A DNA stretch of 64,000 nucleotides. Source: Methanococcoides sp. LMO-2 (lineage in GTDB: Archaea; Halobacteriota; Methanosarcinia; Methanosarcinales; Methanosarcinaceae). Position 1 is the first letter of the stretch. The number at the start of each line of letters is the position of its first letter. Below the pieces are notes generated by a model. It was not told where the DNA came from, searched no databases, and was given only the letters and a program-made list of their open reading frames with translations. Below, in pieces: positions 11,210 to 21,493 of this stretch. Made by a program: the position numbers and the translations under genes. The stretch covers positions 1-64,000 of the forward strand of contig NZ_JBCAUS010000006.1 of NCBI RefSeq assembly GCF_038432375.1, given 5' to 3'.

Positions 11210-11299
11210 TACAGCACACCATCTGCAACCACATTACAAATGCTGTATTACAAATGCCGTATTATTACACCACATTACAATTACACACAGGTGATCTGA

Positions 11300-12613
11300 T
11301 TGATAGAAATGCAGAAAATGGTCGAACTTGCAAAGCAGATAGCCGGGATTATTGATGAATATAAGCATGCAAGAGTGGTCTCACACAATGATGCTGACGG
11401 AATATCCTCTGCAGCCATTATCTGCCAGGCCCTACTCAGGAAAGGGATACCATACCATCTGACGATTGTTGGTCGCCTGGACGACAGCGTTGCTGAAATG
11501 GTGAATGAGACTGCATCAGATGGCGATGTTGTAATATTCTGCGACATGGGAAGCGGTCAACCAGAAATCATCGAGAAGGTCGAAAGGGACACTATCGTGA
11601 TCGACCATCATAAACCTGTGGGAGATTCGCCTGCAAAAGCCATGATCAATCCACACATGGCGGGTATCGACGGAGCAGTACATCTCTGTGCGGCCACCAC
11701 CACATACCTTGTTGCAAAGGGACTGGATGAGAACAACATCGACCTTGCAGGACTGGCCATCGCCGGTGCAGTGGGAGATAAACAGTTATTCGAGACCGCG
11801 AACAAGGTCATACTGGACGAAGCCATTGAAGCCGGAGTAGTATCTGTAAAAAAGGGCTTGAAAGTCGGCAGCGGTGATATTGCTGACATACTGGAGAACA
11901 CACCGGAACCTTATCTTGACATAACCGGCGACCGTGAGAAAATAAATGCTTTTCTGGACATGCTTGACATACATGGCGACATCGATTCACTCAATGCGGA
12001 ACAACTGCAGAAGCTGACTTCTACAATTGCACTGAAGCTTACAAAGAGCGCAAGCCCCGAAGCTATCGATGCTGCCATAGGAGATGTATATGTTCTGAAC
12101 AAAGAGGTTGTCAGGAATGTCTACGACCTCGTAGCCATAATGAACACCTGCGGAAAGCAGGAAGTTCCCGGGCTTGCAGTTGCTCTTTGCATGAAAGATG
12201 ATTCCGCACTGGAAGAAGCAAAGGAGATCACGCTTAAGAGCCAGAAAGCCATCATTGCCGACGTTAAGAAGGCAGAGGAACTGCTCCATATAGGAAAGAG
12301 CATCTACTACCTGAGCGGCAAGGACCTTGAGTCCACAGGAATGATCGCCAGTACGATAATAAGGTATGTCCATCCGGATATGCCCTTTATTGCCGTTAAT
12401 GAGGTGGAAGGAATTATCAAGATCTCCGGAAGGGGCACACGGGAACTGGTCGATAAGGGACTTGACCTTGCCTATGCACTCAGAACTGCCGCATCATCTG
12501 TGGGCGGAAACGGAGGCGGACACAGTATCGCTTCAGGTGCATCCATCCCAATGGGCAAAACGGAAGAATTTATTTCACTTGTGGACGACATTGTCGGAGA
12601 ACAACTGAACTGA
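11300..12613 (+). CDS. DHH-family single-strand nuclease (archaeal RecJ/GAN-like)
   Basis: 437-aa DHH phosphoesterase. Motif I is SHNDADGISSAA (about residues 32-43), motif II is FCDMGSG, and motif III is VIDHHKP with the signature DHH; the C-terminal DHHA1 domain carries GGNGGGHSIASGAS. The archaeal family includes GINS-associated nuclease and RecJ-like exonucleases that act at replication forks or on single-stranded nucleic acid. Start TTG 11300 follows AGGTGA; ATG 11309 is the alternative. Followed directly by pcc1. Confidence 0.85.
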   Translation: MIEMQKMVELAKQIAGIIDEYKHARVVSHNDADGISSAAIICQALLRKGIPYHLTIVGRLDDSVAEMVNETASDGDVVIFCDMGSGQPEIIEKVERDTIVIDHHKPVGDSPAKAMINPHMAGIDGAVHLCAATTTYLVAKGLDENNIDLAGLAIAGAVGDKQLFETANKVILDEAIEAGVVSVKKGLKVGSGDIADILENTPEPYLDITGDREKINAFLDMLDIHGDIDSLNAEQLQKLTSTIALKLTKSASPEAIDAAIGDVYVLNKEVVRNVYDLVAIMNTCGKQEVPGLAVALCMKDDSALEEAKEITLKSQKAIIADVKKAEELLHIGKSIYYLSGKDLESTGMIASTIIRYVHPDMPFIAVNEVEGIIKISGRGTRELVDKGLDLAYALRTAASSVGGNGGGHSIASGASIPMGKTEEFISLVDDIVGEQLN

Positions 12614-12623
12614 TGTGAAAATT

Positions 12624-12869
12624 ATGAAGATATCCACTACTATCGAGTTCAACAGTCCTGATGCACCTGACGTTGCGAAGAAGGTTGCCCTTTCACTAAA
12701 ACCTGATAACCTGACCAACATGGAAACACAGATCGACGAGGAGAAGGCTACCATAACCATCCAAACGGAGAAGATCTCATCCATGATCGCTACAGTAGAT
12801 GACCTGCTCATGAACGCAAAGATAGCAGAAGATATCATAAATGAAGTAGAGGATGAGAATGACCTCTGA
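12624..12869 (+). CDS. pcc1: KEOPS complex subunit Pcc1
   Basis: Small (about 81-84 aa) protein of the Pcc1/CTAG family, the dimerisation subunit of the KEOPS complex that makes t6A37 on tRNA. Recognised by length and the pattern FNSPDAPDVAKKVALSLKPD followed by a basic-poor beta/alpha fold and a C-terminal helix of the DDLLMNAKIAEDII type. ATG 12624 or GTG 12615 are both possible starts. It starts 1-10 nt after the DHH nuclease and overlaps the uracil-DNA glycosylase, an order I believe occurs in related methanogens. Confidence 0.75.
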   Translation: MKISTTIEFNSPDAPDVAKKVALSLKPDNLTNMETQIDEEKATITIQTEKISSMIATVDDLLMNAKIAEDIINEVEDENDL

Positions 12870-13407
12870 ATGGAAAACTCTTGAAGATGTCGAGGAAAAC
12901 ATCTTCGAATGTAAGGCATGCCCTCTTTCTGAAACTGTTATCAATAAAGTGGTCCACAAGGGATCAGACAGTCCAAAGGTACTTTTCATAGGAGAAGCCC
13001 CCGGCAAGAACGAAGATGAAACAGGAGTTCCTTTTTGCGGACGTGCAGGAAAGATACTTGACGAGCTCATCGATTATGCCGAACTTAAGGAAAGTGATTG
13101 GGCAGTCATCAATACCATCAAGTGCAGGCCTCCGAAGAACCGCAACCCAAACAAAACGGAGCTTGAAGCCTGCAAGCCATTCCTGAAAAGGCAGATCGAA
13201 CTGCTTGATCCTAAATTGATAATCCTTCTAGGCAACACTGCAGAAAAGGCCTTCCTTAACGGACAAAAGATGGAATGGGGAGCTGTTGAGGAATTTGAAG
13301 GACGGAATGTGCTTAAGATCTTCCATCCGGCAGCATTGATCTATACAAGATCCCGAACAGAGGACCAGCACCGATTCCTTGATGAGAACAGGTATTTGTT
13401 CTCATGA
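12859..13407 (+). CDS. Uracil-DNA glycosylase, family 4 (Fe-S type)
   Basis: Removes uracil from DNA. Motifs of the family 4 enzymes are present: the first cluster cysteines in CKACPLSE, the active-site GEAPGKNEDETG and PFCGRAGKIL, another cysteine in NTIKCRPPKNRNP, and the C-terminal HPAALIY motif. About 182 aa, a usual length. ATG 12859 is 6 nt after AGAGG (12848-12852); ATG 12853 is too close to it. The gene overlaps pcc1 by 11 nt. Confidence 0.9.
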   Translation: MTSEWKTLEDVEENIFECKACPLSETVINKVVHKGSDSPKVLFIGEAPGKNEDETGVPFCGRAGKILDELIDYAELKESDWAVINTIKCRPPKNRNPNKTELEACKPFLKRQIELLDPKLIILLGNTAEKAFLNGQKMEWGAVEEFEGRNVLKIFHPAALIYTRSRTEDQHRFLDENRYLFS

Positions 13408-13636
13408 ATTTTTAACTTTAATTGTTAGGGCGAATGAATAGAAGACAGAAAGGAAGGACAGGAAGTATTCCTTCAAAATTAATGTCACAAACTCTTTTTG
13501 TTGGAAAATTTATTAAATCTGGAGCCTATTTCATAACTGTTTGCTTTAGCAACAAATGCAATTAATTCGATCATAATCACAAATGAGACGTAAGAGCCAG
13601 TTGACCAATGACGGCCGGTTTCAAGAGGAATAACTT

Positions 13637-15145
13637 ATGGAACTTAAATTCAACCTGAAAGGAGCATTCAAGACAAGCGCCGACCCGAGCGACGCGAAAG
13701 ATGTTATTGCCCAATATATAGCTGAGGCAAATGAGACAACCCTTACAAAGGGAGCACCTGAAGGACAGGGTGCTAAGATCACAGAGTGGAGTGTTGTTGA
13801 CAACAGCATCGAGGTCTCCATAGAATCCGGAAGGTTCGTCAGGGCACACGACGCAATGATCCGCCTCAGGAAACCCCTTGCAGGAAAGCTCGGGAAAGAG
13901 TTCCACATAGGTATTCGCGGCATTGATGTGAAAGAATTCACCATTGAGATGCCTGCAGAAGAGGAACTTGACAACATAAGGATCCCACACGTAACCAACA
14001 TAACTAATGTTGAAGGCGGGATCAAACTTGAGCTTGAGGTCGGTGAGTCAGAACTTGAGAACCGTATTCCTGACAGGATACTGACCCTCATGGAAGAGAA
14101 GGTCAAGGCAAAGGATTACGGCGGTAAGGCAGAACACTGGCAGATACTCTGGGAAAGCGAGAAGAAGGAACACACATTCCATGGCGACCCTACACAGGAG
14201 ATGATGAAGGAAGGCTGGATCAAGCGCGGAGCAAGCCGCGGACAGTGGATCCATGGCCCGCAGTCCACAAGGATGTTCAGGACGTTCGAAAGGATCGTTC
14301 TCGAAGAGCTCCTTGAGCCTCTGGGCTACAGGGAAATGATCTTCCCGAAACTTGTCCCATGGGAAGTATGGCAGAAATCAGGGCACGCAAAGGGCGTATA
14401 TCCTGAGATCTACTACGTCTGCCCTCCAAAGACAAGGGACCCGGAGTACTGGGAAGAAGTTATCGACCACTACAAGGTCACACATGAGGTGCCAACCGAA
14501 CTTATCAAGGAAAAGATCGGAGAACCTATCGGCGGACTTTGCTATGCACAGTGCCCACCATTCTGGATGTACGTTCAGGGAGAAACCATCCCTACCGAGG
14601 ACTTCCCGATAAAGGTGTTCGACAGGTCCGGCACATCACACCGCTATGAGAGTGGCGGCATCCATGGAATGGAACGTGTGGATGAGTTCCACCGTGTAGA
14701 GATCGTCTGGCTCGGTACAAAGGAACAGGTCATTGCAACTGCAAAAGAACTTCATGAGAAGTACATGCACATCTTCAACGAGATCCTTGACCTTGAGTGG
14801 AGAAAGGCATGGGTAACCCCATGGTTCATGGCACAGGAAGGTCTCACAGGACTCTCTGAGCAGGGCGAGGCAGGAACCACCGATTATGAGGCACCACTGC
14901 CTTACAGAGGCGAGGACGGCGAATGGCTCGAGTTCCAGAACGTCAGTATCAACGGTAACAAGTACCCATCCGGATTCAATGTGAAATGCCAGTCAGGAGA
15001 GGAACTCTGGTCAGGCTGTTCCGGCGTGGGACTTGAGCGCTGGGCATCCGCATTCTTCGCACAGAAAGGACTGGACCCGGAAAACTGGCCGGAAGAATTC
15101 AGAAAGAGAGTCGGCAAAGTTCCAGAGGGAATTAATTTCCTCTGA
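13637..15145 (+). CDS. serS: Seryl-tRNA synthetase, methanogen type
   Basis: Charges tRNA-Ser. This is the rare zinc-dependent SerRS confined to methanogens, not the bacterial/eukaryotic form: 502 aa, no long coiled-coil arm, a distinct N-terminal tRNA-binding domain (about 1-165), and a catalytic core with class II motifs and zinc-ligand candidates (Cys in [11 protein letters not shown], Glu, and Cys in [13 protein letters not shown]). The start ATG follows AAGAGGAATAACTT. The gene is a taxonomic marker for methanogens. Confidence 0.95.
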   Translation: MELKFNLKGAFKTSADPSDAKDVIAQYIAEANETTLTKGAPEGQGAKITEWSVVDNSIEVSIESGRFVRAHDAMIRLRKPLAGKLGKEFHIGIRGIDVKEFTIEMPAEEELDNIRIPHVTNITNVEGGIKLELEVGESELENRIPDRILTLMEEKVKAKDYGGKAEHWQILWESEKKEHTFHGDPTQEMMKEGWIKRGASRGQWIHGPQSTRMFRTFERIVLEELLEPLGYREMIFPKLVPWEVWQKSGHAKGVYPEIYYVCPPKTRDPEYWEEVIDHYKVTHEVPTELIKEKIGEPIGGLCYAQCPPFWMYVQGETIPTEDFPIKVFDRSGTSHRYESGGIHGMERVDEFHRVEIVWLGTKEQVIATAKELHEKYMHIFNEILDLEWRKAWVTPWFMAQEGLTGLSEQGEAGTTDYEAPLPYRGEDGEWLEFQNVSINGNKYPSGFNVKCQSGEELWSGCSGVGLERWASAFFAQKGLDPENWPEEFRKRVGKVPEGINFL

Positions 15146-15313
15146 TCTTCTTTTTCATCGTACCGATTTCTTTATATATAGACATGAACAGTATTGACCC
15201 GCTATTAATAACCATTCACACGGGAATTATAACGGTCAGAATCACGAACATCAGAATTTAATCCGATCGAGGAATCGATCAAAACAACTATCACAATAAT
15301 AAGGAGGAATTGC

Positions 15314-15979
15314 TTGGCAAAAAAGAGAGTACAAAGGAAGCTGGATAAATGGAAATCAAAAGAGTGGTACAACATCGAGGCACCAAAGTTCATTGGTAGC
15401 AACCACATCGGTGTAACCCCAACCGACGAACCGGAGAACCTGGTAGGTCGTGTAGTGGAGACCACTGTCGGTGAACTCACCAATGATTTCTCAAAGCACA
15501 ACATCAAACTCAAACTTGAGATCGACAACGTAGTCGGTGATGTTGCAAACACAAGGTTCATTGGTCACGAGATCACAACTGACTACCTGCGTTCCATTGT
15601 AAAGCGCCAGACTTCCAGAATTGATACAAATCTCAATGTCAAGACAAAAGATGGTTACAAGATCAGGGTCAAACCTATCTGCTTTACAGTCAAGAGAGCA
15701 AGGACAAGCCAGATCAAGGCTCTTAGAGACGTAATGACCGAAACAGTAGCAAAGCGCGCATCTGAACTCGACTTCGAGCAGTTCGTGGAAGAAGCTATTG
15801 TCGGAAAGCTTTCCGCAAACATCTACAGGAAGGCAAAATCCATCTACCCACTTAGAAGGGTAGAGATCAGAAAGACCGAAGTTCAGGCAATCCCTGCATC
15901 AGCTGTAGCAACTCCAGTAGTTGAAGAAGCACCAGCTGTTGTAGAAGAAGCTGTAGAAGCACCTGCAGCTGAAGAGTGA
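15314..15979 (+). CDS. rps3ae: 30S ribosomal protein S3Ae (eS1)
   Basis: Archaeal/eukaryotic small-subunit protein eS1. 221 aa, starting [20 protein letters not shown]. The start is TTG at 15314, set by AAGGAGG at 15301-15307. The C-terminal tail is rich in Ala, Val and Glu ([18 protein letters not shown]). A TATA-like TTTATATATAG near 15170 and a hairpin terminator downstream bound it as a single transcription unit. Confidence 0.95.
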   Translation: MAKKRVQRKLDKWKSKEWYNIEAPKFIGSNHIGVTPTDEPENLVGRVVETTVGELTNDFSKHNIKLKLEIDNVVGDVANTRFIGHEITTDYLRSIVKRQTSRIDTNLNVKTKDGYKIRVKPICFTVKRARTSQIKALRDVMTETVAKRASELDFEQFVEEAIVGKLSANIYRKAKSIYPLRRVEIRKTEVQAIPASAVATPVVEEAPAVVEEAVEAPAAEE

Positions 15980-15996
15980 ATCTTTAAAAACTAACT

Positions 15997-16029
15997 GGTG
16001 ACCTCTTGGTCACCATAACATCTTTTTTT
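15997..16029 (+). terminator. Terminator after rps3ae
   Basis: Perfect 7-bp stem GGTGACC/GGTCACC with loop TCTT at 15997-16014, then a run of seven T at 16023-16029. Confidence 0.75.
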
Positions 16030-16189
16030 GAACATATCATTTTCAATTAGCGTTAGCTGGAATTACAGACAACTACAAATTCTGGAGAATTCAGGACCTT
16101 GTATGAATTGTTAATTCCACAAGTCGAAAGCTAAAAACGAAATTGAAAATGTAATAATAAAAAATGCAATTTCGGGAAGCATAAATGTA

Positions 16190-16220
16190 ACTAAAAAAGA
16201 AGTGGCTGGAAAAACCAGCC
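16190..16220 (-). terminator. Terminator after gltX
   Basis: On the minus strand a perfect 6-bp stem GGCTGG/CCAGCC (16204-16220, loop TTTTT) is followed by ACTTCTTTTTT. It lies 43 nt after the gltX stop and faces the rps3ae terminator. Confidence 0.65.
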
Positions 16221-16262
16221 TTGTTGATATTCAATTTCTTTTTGTTTACAGCTATTCTAACA

Positions 16263-17978
16263 TCACTTGTGAGTGAAATAAGCGACAACATCATCCTCAT
16301 CGCTTACAGAATCAATGCGGCAGAAGCCAAACCTTTCGAACTGAACGACATTGTCAAGTTCATCCACGATCTGCTTCTCACCTATTCCGGTAAACTCACC
16401 ATGTGGTGCAAGAACCTTCACATTGATACCATCATCAGGTACCCAGTGAATGATCTTCATCTTCTTTGCTTTGGCATCTTCCATTGAGTCACCAAGACAC
16501 TTACACATGAGAGGATCAACTGATGTGACCTCAATATTGTACAGGTCCTTCAGGCGCAGCATGTCACCAACCTTTACGGATTCAACATCACTGCTGCACA
16601 CTTTCAGCTTTGAGCCCACGTCGATACAGCGGACACCCCGGTTCTCGGTCGGGTGAAGTGAAGGATTCACAGTGCAGCATGCACCATCTTCCAGCTCAAG
16701 ATCCACAGGATCCCAGACAAAGAAATATCTGTTAGCTATAGGATCGATGATCTTCCTGTTCCCTGCATAGAGAGTATCCATACTGATACTTACATCAGTT
16801 TCACCGACGCCCATATCGATCATGAACTTACGGATAGCTTCCGGCCTGATACCACGCCTGCGAAGTGCACGAAGTGTTGGAAGGTGAGGGTCATCCCATC
16901 CGGAATATTCGCCATCCTCTATTGCCTTGCGAAGTCCGCTTGTGCTGAACTTTCCGAACTCATGCATCTTGATACGACCCCAGTGAGTGGTCTTCGGATA
17001 TTCCCAGCCGAGATAATTATAGATATATCCCTGGCGTTTCTCACTGTCCATCAAGTCCTTACCCCTGATAATGTGGGTCATTCCAAGTTCATGGTCCTCG
17101 ATGGCACCTTCGAAATCAAGCAATGGCCAGACCACATATTTGTCATCTATTTCCGGACGTGGGTGTGCTGTCTTGACGATCCTGAAAGCACCAAAGTCAC
17201 GAAGCGCAGGGTCCTTGTGCTTGATATCGGTCTTAATCCTGACAACCGCAGCCTTTTCCTCATAATCGCCGGCAAGCATCTTATCCCAGTGCTCAAGATT
17301 CACCTCAGGACTCTGATTGCGGTGAGGACATGGCTCCTTTGCGTCCTTGAACTTCTTGAAGTCAGCACCATCGCAGAAGCATACATAAGCATGACCCATC
17401 TCAATGAGCTTTCTTGCATAATCATAGTAGACCTCCATCCTGTCTGATGCGATCACGACCTGATCCGGTTTTGCATCAAGCCATGTGCAGTCTTCGATAT
17501 ACCAGTCATATGCTTCCATCATCGGGCGCTTTGTCTGGGGGTCTGTGTCATCGAAGCGGATGATGAACTTGCCACCATACTTTTTCACATACTCGGAGTT
17601 CACAACAATACCGCGTGTGCTTCCCAGTGTGGGAGGACCATTCGGGTTTGGTGCAAAGCGCATGACAACGGTCCCACCCTCTTCGACATCAAGAGGCTTG
17701 AGTCCTTTGTCAGGCTCCTTTTTGGTATTTAGCTCCTCGATAAGCTCCGGAGCGATGGTCTCAAGGCGGGATTGCCATTCTTCAGGGCTTTCCTTTGATA
17801 CCTCGTCAAGGATATGCTGGATCATAGGACCAACGTCCTTTGCAAGAGGACGCAGATGAGGGCATGCGCCCATTACACGGCCCATAACAGCTCCAAGCTG
17901 AGGGGTCTTTCCATATTTTACAGCGTTTTGAAGCGCAAATTTCTCTATAGTTATCTTATCTTCATCACTCAGGGTCAT
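16263..17978 (-). CDS. gltX: Glutamyl-tRNA synthetase, archaeal type
   Basis: Class I synthetase, 571 aa from ATG 17978 (GAGGG 7 nt upstream; an upstream TTG at 17999 lacks a good site). In archaea that lack GlnRS it also charges tRNA-Gln for later amidation. An N-terminal helical extension (about 1-100) precedes the catalytic domain, whose nucleotide-binding loop reads NGPPTLGSTRG in place of a canonical HIGH, and the KMSKS-like loop is FGKFSTSGLRK. The C-terminal beta-barrel anticodon domain resembles GlnRS/archaeal GluRS. Confidence 0.92.
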   Translation of the reverse strand: MTLSDEDKITIEKFALQNAVKYGKTPQLGAVMGRVMGACPHLRPLAKDVGPMIQHILDEVSKESPEEWQSRLETIAPELIEELNTKKEPDKGLKPLDVEEGGTVVMRFAPNPNGPPTLGSTRGIVVNSEYVKKYGGKFIIRFDDTDPQTKRPMMEAYDWYIEDCTWLDAKPDQVVIASDRMEVYYDYARKLIEMGHAYVCFCDGADFKKFKDAKEPCPHRNQSPEVNLEHWDKMLAGDYEEKAAVVRIKTDIKHKDPALRDFGAFRIVKTAHPRPEIDDKYVVWPLLDFEGAIEDHELGMTHIIRGKDLMDSEKRQGYIYNYLGWEYPKTTHWGRIKMHEFGKFSTSGLRKAIEDGEYSGWDDPHLPTLRALRRRGIRPEAIRKFMIDMGVGETDVSISMDTLYAGNRKIIDPIANRYFFVWDPVDLELEDGACCTVNPSLHPTENRGVRCIDVGSKLKVCSSDVESVKVGDMLRLKDLYNIEVTSVDPLMCKCLGDSMEDAKAKKMKIIHWVPDDGINVKVLAPHGEFTGIGEKQIVDELDNVVQFERFGFCRIDSVSDEDDVVAYFTHK

Positions 17979-18031
17979 TTGAATTCCCTCGCAGGACAAA
18001 CAATAAATTATGAATTAAAAACAAATGAATA

Positions 18032-18331
18032 TCAGAGCCTGTCACCCAGATCACTGATGTGGTTCACCTTTTCAAGAATGCTACCAAGATCCTCATTGAA
18101 CTTTTCAACGAACTCTTCTGCCATGTCACCTGCCATTGCGCCATGTGAGGAAGGCTTGATAAGATGTTCCTGTTCCAGCACGCGCAATGAATACCTGACC
18201 TTATGGGTTGGCATTCCGGTCTCTTCGGCCAGCTTCAATATACCGATGGGGCCTTTTTCAATGACCTTCTGGAGAACGATCAGATGTCTTTCAGTAAGTT
18301 CAAGTTCCCTGTTGATCTGGTCAAATAGCAT
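18032..18331 (-). CDS. Small winged-helix transcription regulator
   Basis: 99-aa protein with a helix-turn-helix: ELTERHLIVLQKVIEKGPIG, then LKLAEETGMPTHKVRYSLRV as the recognition region, and a wing (LEQEHLIKPSSHG). The acidic C-terminal helix could dimerise. Its ATG overlaps the stop of the FAH-family gene by 1 nt (TAATG), so it is co-translated with it and may control the same operon. The regulon is unknown. Confidence 0.7.
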   Translation of the reverse strand: MLFDQINRELELTERHLIVLQKVIEKGPIGILKLAEETGMPTHKVRYSLRVLEQEHLIKPSSHGAMAGDMAEEFVEKFNEDLGSILEKVNHISDLGDRL

Positions 18332-19062
18332 TATACTACCTCATTTTTCAATGTGCCTATTCCTTCGATCTTAACTTCAACAACGTCGCCACGTTCCAGT
18401 TCACCTACTCCCGGCGGAGTACCTGTGGCGATCACATCACCGATCTCAAGTGTCATGATACCGGATATGAACTCGATCAGATGAGGAATATCAAATATCA
18501 GATTCGATGTGCTTGAGCTTTGCCTGACCTCGCCGTTCACAAGACTGCTGACATTGACATCAGAAGGATCAAACTCCTCTTTCGGAACAATGAACGGCCC
18601 CATGGGAGCAAATGTGTCAAAGCTCTTGGCGCGAGTCCACTGACCATCCTTTTGCTGCAGGTCACGAGCCGTTACATCATTAAAGCAGGTATAACCTGCA
18701 ATTACATCCATTGCATTCTCTGAACTGATGTTCCTGCACTTCTTTCCGATAACAACAGCAAGCTCAGCCTCATAATCCATTCGCTGGCTCATTGAAGGAT
18801 ATACTATCCGATCGCCCGGACCGATCACGGCAGAGGAAGGTTTCATAAATATAACAGGTTCTGTGGGAATCTCCATATCAAGTTCAATGGCATGGTCAAC
18901 ATAGTTCAGACCAATGCAGATTATCTTTGAAGGAGTTGCAGGTGGAAGTACCGTAAGCTCGGATAGCTCAAAGGTCCTGCCCTCATGATCCATGGAAGTA
19001 ACAAGTTCACCACTTACACTACCATAGAAAATATCATCACCGTGTTTGAATCGACCCATCAT
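18331..19062 (-). CDS. Fumarylacetoacetate hydrolase family protein
   Basis: 243-aa FAH-fold enzyme. The core shows CIGLNYVDHAIE, PVIFMKPSSAVIGPGD, MDYEAELAVVIGKKCRNIS, and the C-terminal GDVIATGTPPGVGELERGD that are hallmarks of the superfamily, with Glu residues in EAELAVVIG expected to bind Mg2+. Archaeal relatives act as acylpyruvate hydrolases or oxaloacetate decarboxylase/isomerase-like enzymes; the substrate here is not determinable. Transcribed with the small regulator downstream. Confidence 0.85.
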   Translation of the reverse strand: MMGRFKHGDDIFYGSVSGELVTSMDHEGRTFELSELTVLPPATPSKIICIGLNYVDHAIELDMEIPTEPVIFMKPSSAVIGPGDRIVYPSMSQRMDYEAELAVVIGKKCRNISSENAMDVIAGYTCFNDVTARDLQQKDGQWTRAKSFDTFAPMGPFIVPKEEFDPSDVNVSSLVNGEVRQSSSTSNLIFDIPHLIEFISGIMTLEIGDVIATGTPPGVGELERGDVVEVKIEGIGTLKNEVV

Positions 19063-19225
19063 AGTTGCACATTCTCTGTTCTGATTGTAGTTAAGAACAG
19101 AATTGTACTATAAATTATTTGTCAAACATTCCCGCCAAGTTGAAAATAAGGAACTAAACGATCAAATTGATCTGGGACCACATACAAAATAAATATATAA
19201 AATATGATAACCAATATTTTATTGG

Positions 19226-19855
19226 ATGAGTACGAAGGGAAACGAATTCGGGACCATATACGGTGGAAAGAACTACGACATTTTTGCAACATTGCTGGGG
19301 TTCGGACATTCCTATTATGAAAAAGCTGCATCGGAGATGCCAATTGAAAAAGGCATGAAAGTACTTGACCTTGGGTGTGGTACAGCTTCCCTTGACATCG
19401 AGATCGAAGAAAAGATGGGCCATACGGGAAAGGTATTCGGAATAGACATCTCAAATAGCCAGCTTGAATATGCCCATTCAAAGACAAAGGAAATGGGAGA
19501 TGAGATCTCGCTTTACAAAGGAACAATGGATGAACTTCCCTTTAAGGATGAAAGCTTTGATATGGTCGTAACAAGTGTCGCCTTCTGTGAAACGAACGCT
19601 GAGGTGAGGAGATCAGCAATAGGGGAAGCCTCCAGGGTACTGGTAAAAGGCGGCCACTTCGCCATCATAGACTGTGCAAAGCCAAGATTTTCACTAACAA
19701 GTGTGATGATGATGCCGTTCTTTATGTTCAAGACCAATGATGATAACTGGAACAATGCATACGTGGGTATCTGCAGGGAGAACTCCATGACACTGGAAAA
19801 GGAAGAATACCTGAAATCATACATCAGGTGCCAGATATTCAAAAAAGAAAAATAA
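19226..19855 (+). CDS. Class I SAM-dependent methyltransferase
   Basis: 209-aa methyltransferase of the UbiE/Methyltransf_11 type. Motif I is VLDLGCGTASLDIE (about residues 48-61), motif II FGIDISNSQLEYAHS, and motif IV region LPFKDESFDMVVTS. The substrate is unknown. It starts ATG 19226 about 20 nt after AT-rich promoter-like DNA (AAATATATAAAATATG near 19190), so the message may have a short leader. It converges with mscS. Confidence 0.8.
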   Translation: MSTKGNEFGTIYGGKNYDIFATLLGFGHSYYEKAASEMPIEKGMKVLDLGCGTASLDIEIEEKMGHTGKVFGIDISNSQLEYAHSKTKEMGDEISLYKGTMDELPFKDESFDMVVTSVAFCETNAEVRRSAIGEASRVLVKGGHFAIIDCAKPRFSLTSVMMMPFFMFKTNDDNWNNAYVGICRENSMTLEKEEYLKSYIRCQIFKKEK

Positions 19856-19862
19856 GAAAGAG

Positions 19863-20774
19863 TCAGAACTCAGGCCCGGGTGCCAGGTCGCGTTCTGCCG
19901 CCTCAAGGTCTTTCTTGTAAACGATGGTTCTGTATGGGAATGGAATCTCCACGCCTTCTGCATCGAAGCTCTTCTTGATAGCCTCTTTCAGCTCACATCC
20001 GGTACCATATGCAACCGAACGGTCACGTACCCAGACATATAGCTTGAGGTTTACAGAGAAGTCGGCAAGTTCCGTGACCAATACGGAAATCTCATCACCC
20101 AGTTTTGTGTGTGGCTGGTAATGTAAAAGATCTTCGTAGCTCATGACCTCAGGATGCTTGCGCGCCTCGTCGATCATGATCCTGCGTGCAAGATCAATAT
20201 CCGAATCATAGCTTATCCCTACCTCAATAGTCCAGTTGACACTTGGATCATCAATAGACCAGTTAATAATAGCTTCATCACTGATGATATGGTTAGGGAT
20301 ATTGAGCCTCCTGTTATCCCATGTCCGTATCTTGGTATAACCCAGTGTGATATCGGTCACACGGCCATATTCCCCATGAATGGTCAGCAGATCGCCAACA
20401 CGGAATGGCCTGAAGGTCGCAAGCGAAATACCTGCAATGATATTGGAAAGAGTGTTCTGAGCAGCCATACCAATAACGATGCCTGCAAATCCTGCCCCTG
20501 CAAAGAGGGCTATGGACAGATCACGAAGGTTTTGATTACTGAAAATGACCACAAGGAAGCCGGAGAAATAGACTACTGCCACTATTATTCGTCGTACAAG
20601 TCCGTAAGTAGTCTCATCGATGTTCATTTTCTTGCTGGCCAAAACAAAATATGCCTTTAGCAGCCGATCTACTAACTTGGCTAACAGAAAGGTCAGTATT
20701 ATGACCAGAAATACAGACAAAATTATCGCAATATCCCCTGAAAGCCAGGAAGGAATCAGACCCAGAATATCCAT
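19863..20774 (-). CDS. mscS: Small-conductance mechanosensitive channel (MscS family)
   Basis: 303-aa channel that opens on membrane tension to relieve hypo-osmotic stress. Three N-terminal hydrophobic helices (about 12-34, 57-78, 84-108), with the third, pore-lining helix rich in Gly and Ala (FAGAGFAGIVIGMAAQNTLSNIIAG), then the beta domain (FRPFRVGDLLTIHGEYGRV) and the alpha/beta cage. The C-terminus extends into a short charged tail (ERDLAPGPEF). A second MscS paralogue is at 57569. Confidence 0.9.
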   Translation of the reverse strand: MDILGLIPSWLSGDIAIILSVFLVIILTFLLAKLVDRLLKAYFVLASKKMNIDETTYGLVRRIIVAVVYFSGFLVVIFSNQNLRDLSIALFAGAGFAGIVIGMAAQNTLSNIIAGISLATFRPFRVGDLLTIHGEYGRVTDITLGYTKIRTWDNRRLNIPNHIISDEAIINWSIDDPSVNWTIEVGISYDSDIDLARRIMIDEARKHPEVMSYEDLLHYQPHTKLGDEISVLVTELADFSVNLKLYVWVRDRSVAYGTGCELKEAIKKSFDAEGVEIPFPYRTIVYKKDLEAAERDLAPGPEF

Positions 20775-20883
20775 AGAACACCATTAGTCACAGGTGATAT
20801 ACATATTTGACTACTGCAAAGTGCCAAAACCAGCTTTACATTGAATTATCGACACCCGGAAACAAGGTCACTTGAAGAGATCT

Positions 20884-21297
20884 TTACATTCTGCCGAGAA
20901 GATAGAAAATGATAAAGAGCACGGTTACACCAAGTATCAGAAAACTGATGGTAAATACTAAAAGCATCCTCTGGACCCTTCTTTCTTCCTCAGTCAGAGG
21001 GCGAAGGTTCTCCTTGTGCTTCTTTTCGAGCACAGAGCCTATTGCACTTCCAAGAGCCAGGCCCATTGCAGGTCCAAGAGCAATACCAAGGCCGATGTTC
21101 TCTGTAGAGATCCCAAGAACAATACCCAGCGGGATACCTAAAAGGATACCAATGGCAATACCCCTTCCAAGCCAGTAGCCTTTGGGATACATCACAGGTC
21201 CCTGACCATCATCGCTTTTCTTTACTCCGATGTTGAGTAGCAGGCCAATAAGTAATGCCAACAAAACAAGGGACCCCAATATGATAGAAAGTACCAT
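20884..21297 (-). CDS. Gly-rich multi-pass membrane protein, unknown
   Basis: 137 aa from ATG 21297; an upstream extension to 21372 is possible but reads poorly and neither start has a clear ribosome site. A hydrophobic helix lies at residues 2-22, a long run of small-residue helices at about 46-88 (GIAIGILLGIPLGIVLGI and similar glycine-zipper repeats), a charged loop (EKKHKENLRPLTEEERR) and a final helix at 110-134. The Gly-zipper helices suggest a packed oligomer. No function recognised. Confidence 0.55.
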   Translation of the reverse strand: MVLSIILGSLVLLALLIGLLLNIGVKKSDDGQGPVMYPKGYWLGRGIAIGILLGIPLGIVLGISTENIGLGIALGPAMGLALGSAIGSVLEKKHKENLRPLTEEERRVQRMLLVFTISFLILGVTVLFIIFYLLGRM

Positions 21298-21493
21298 GGA
21301 TACATGATAAGTTCTACCACATATAAGGATTATACGGGAGGATACAACTACTACCGGGAACTTTCCAGGCACTCATACCAAATATGCCAGTAAAATACAC
21401 TGGAAAATACCATTGAGATATTAGTTATTGTCTAAAAAATATAAGAAAGCGGTCAGAAAAAACGCCTATATAACCCATCTGAACCGTATAAAC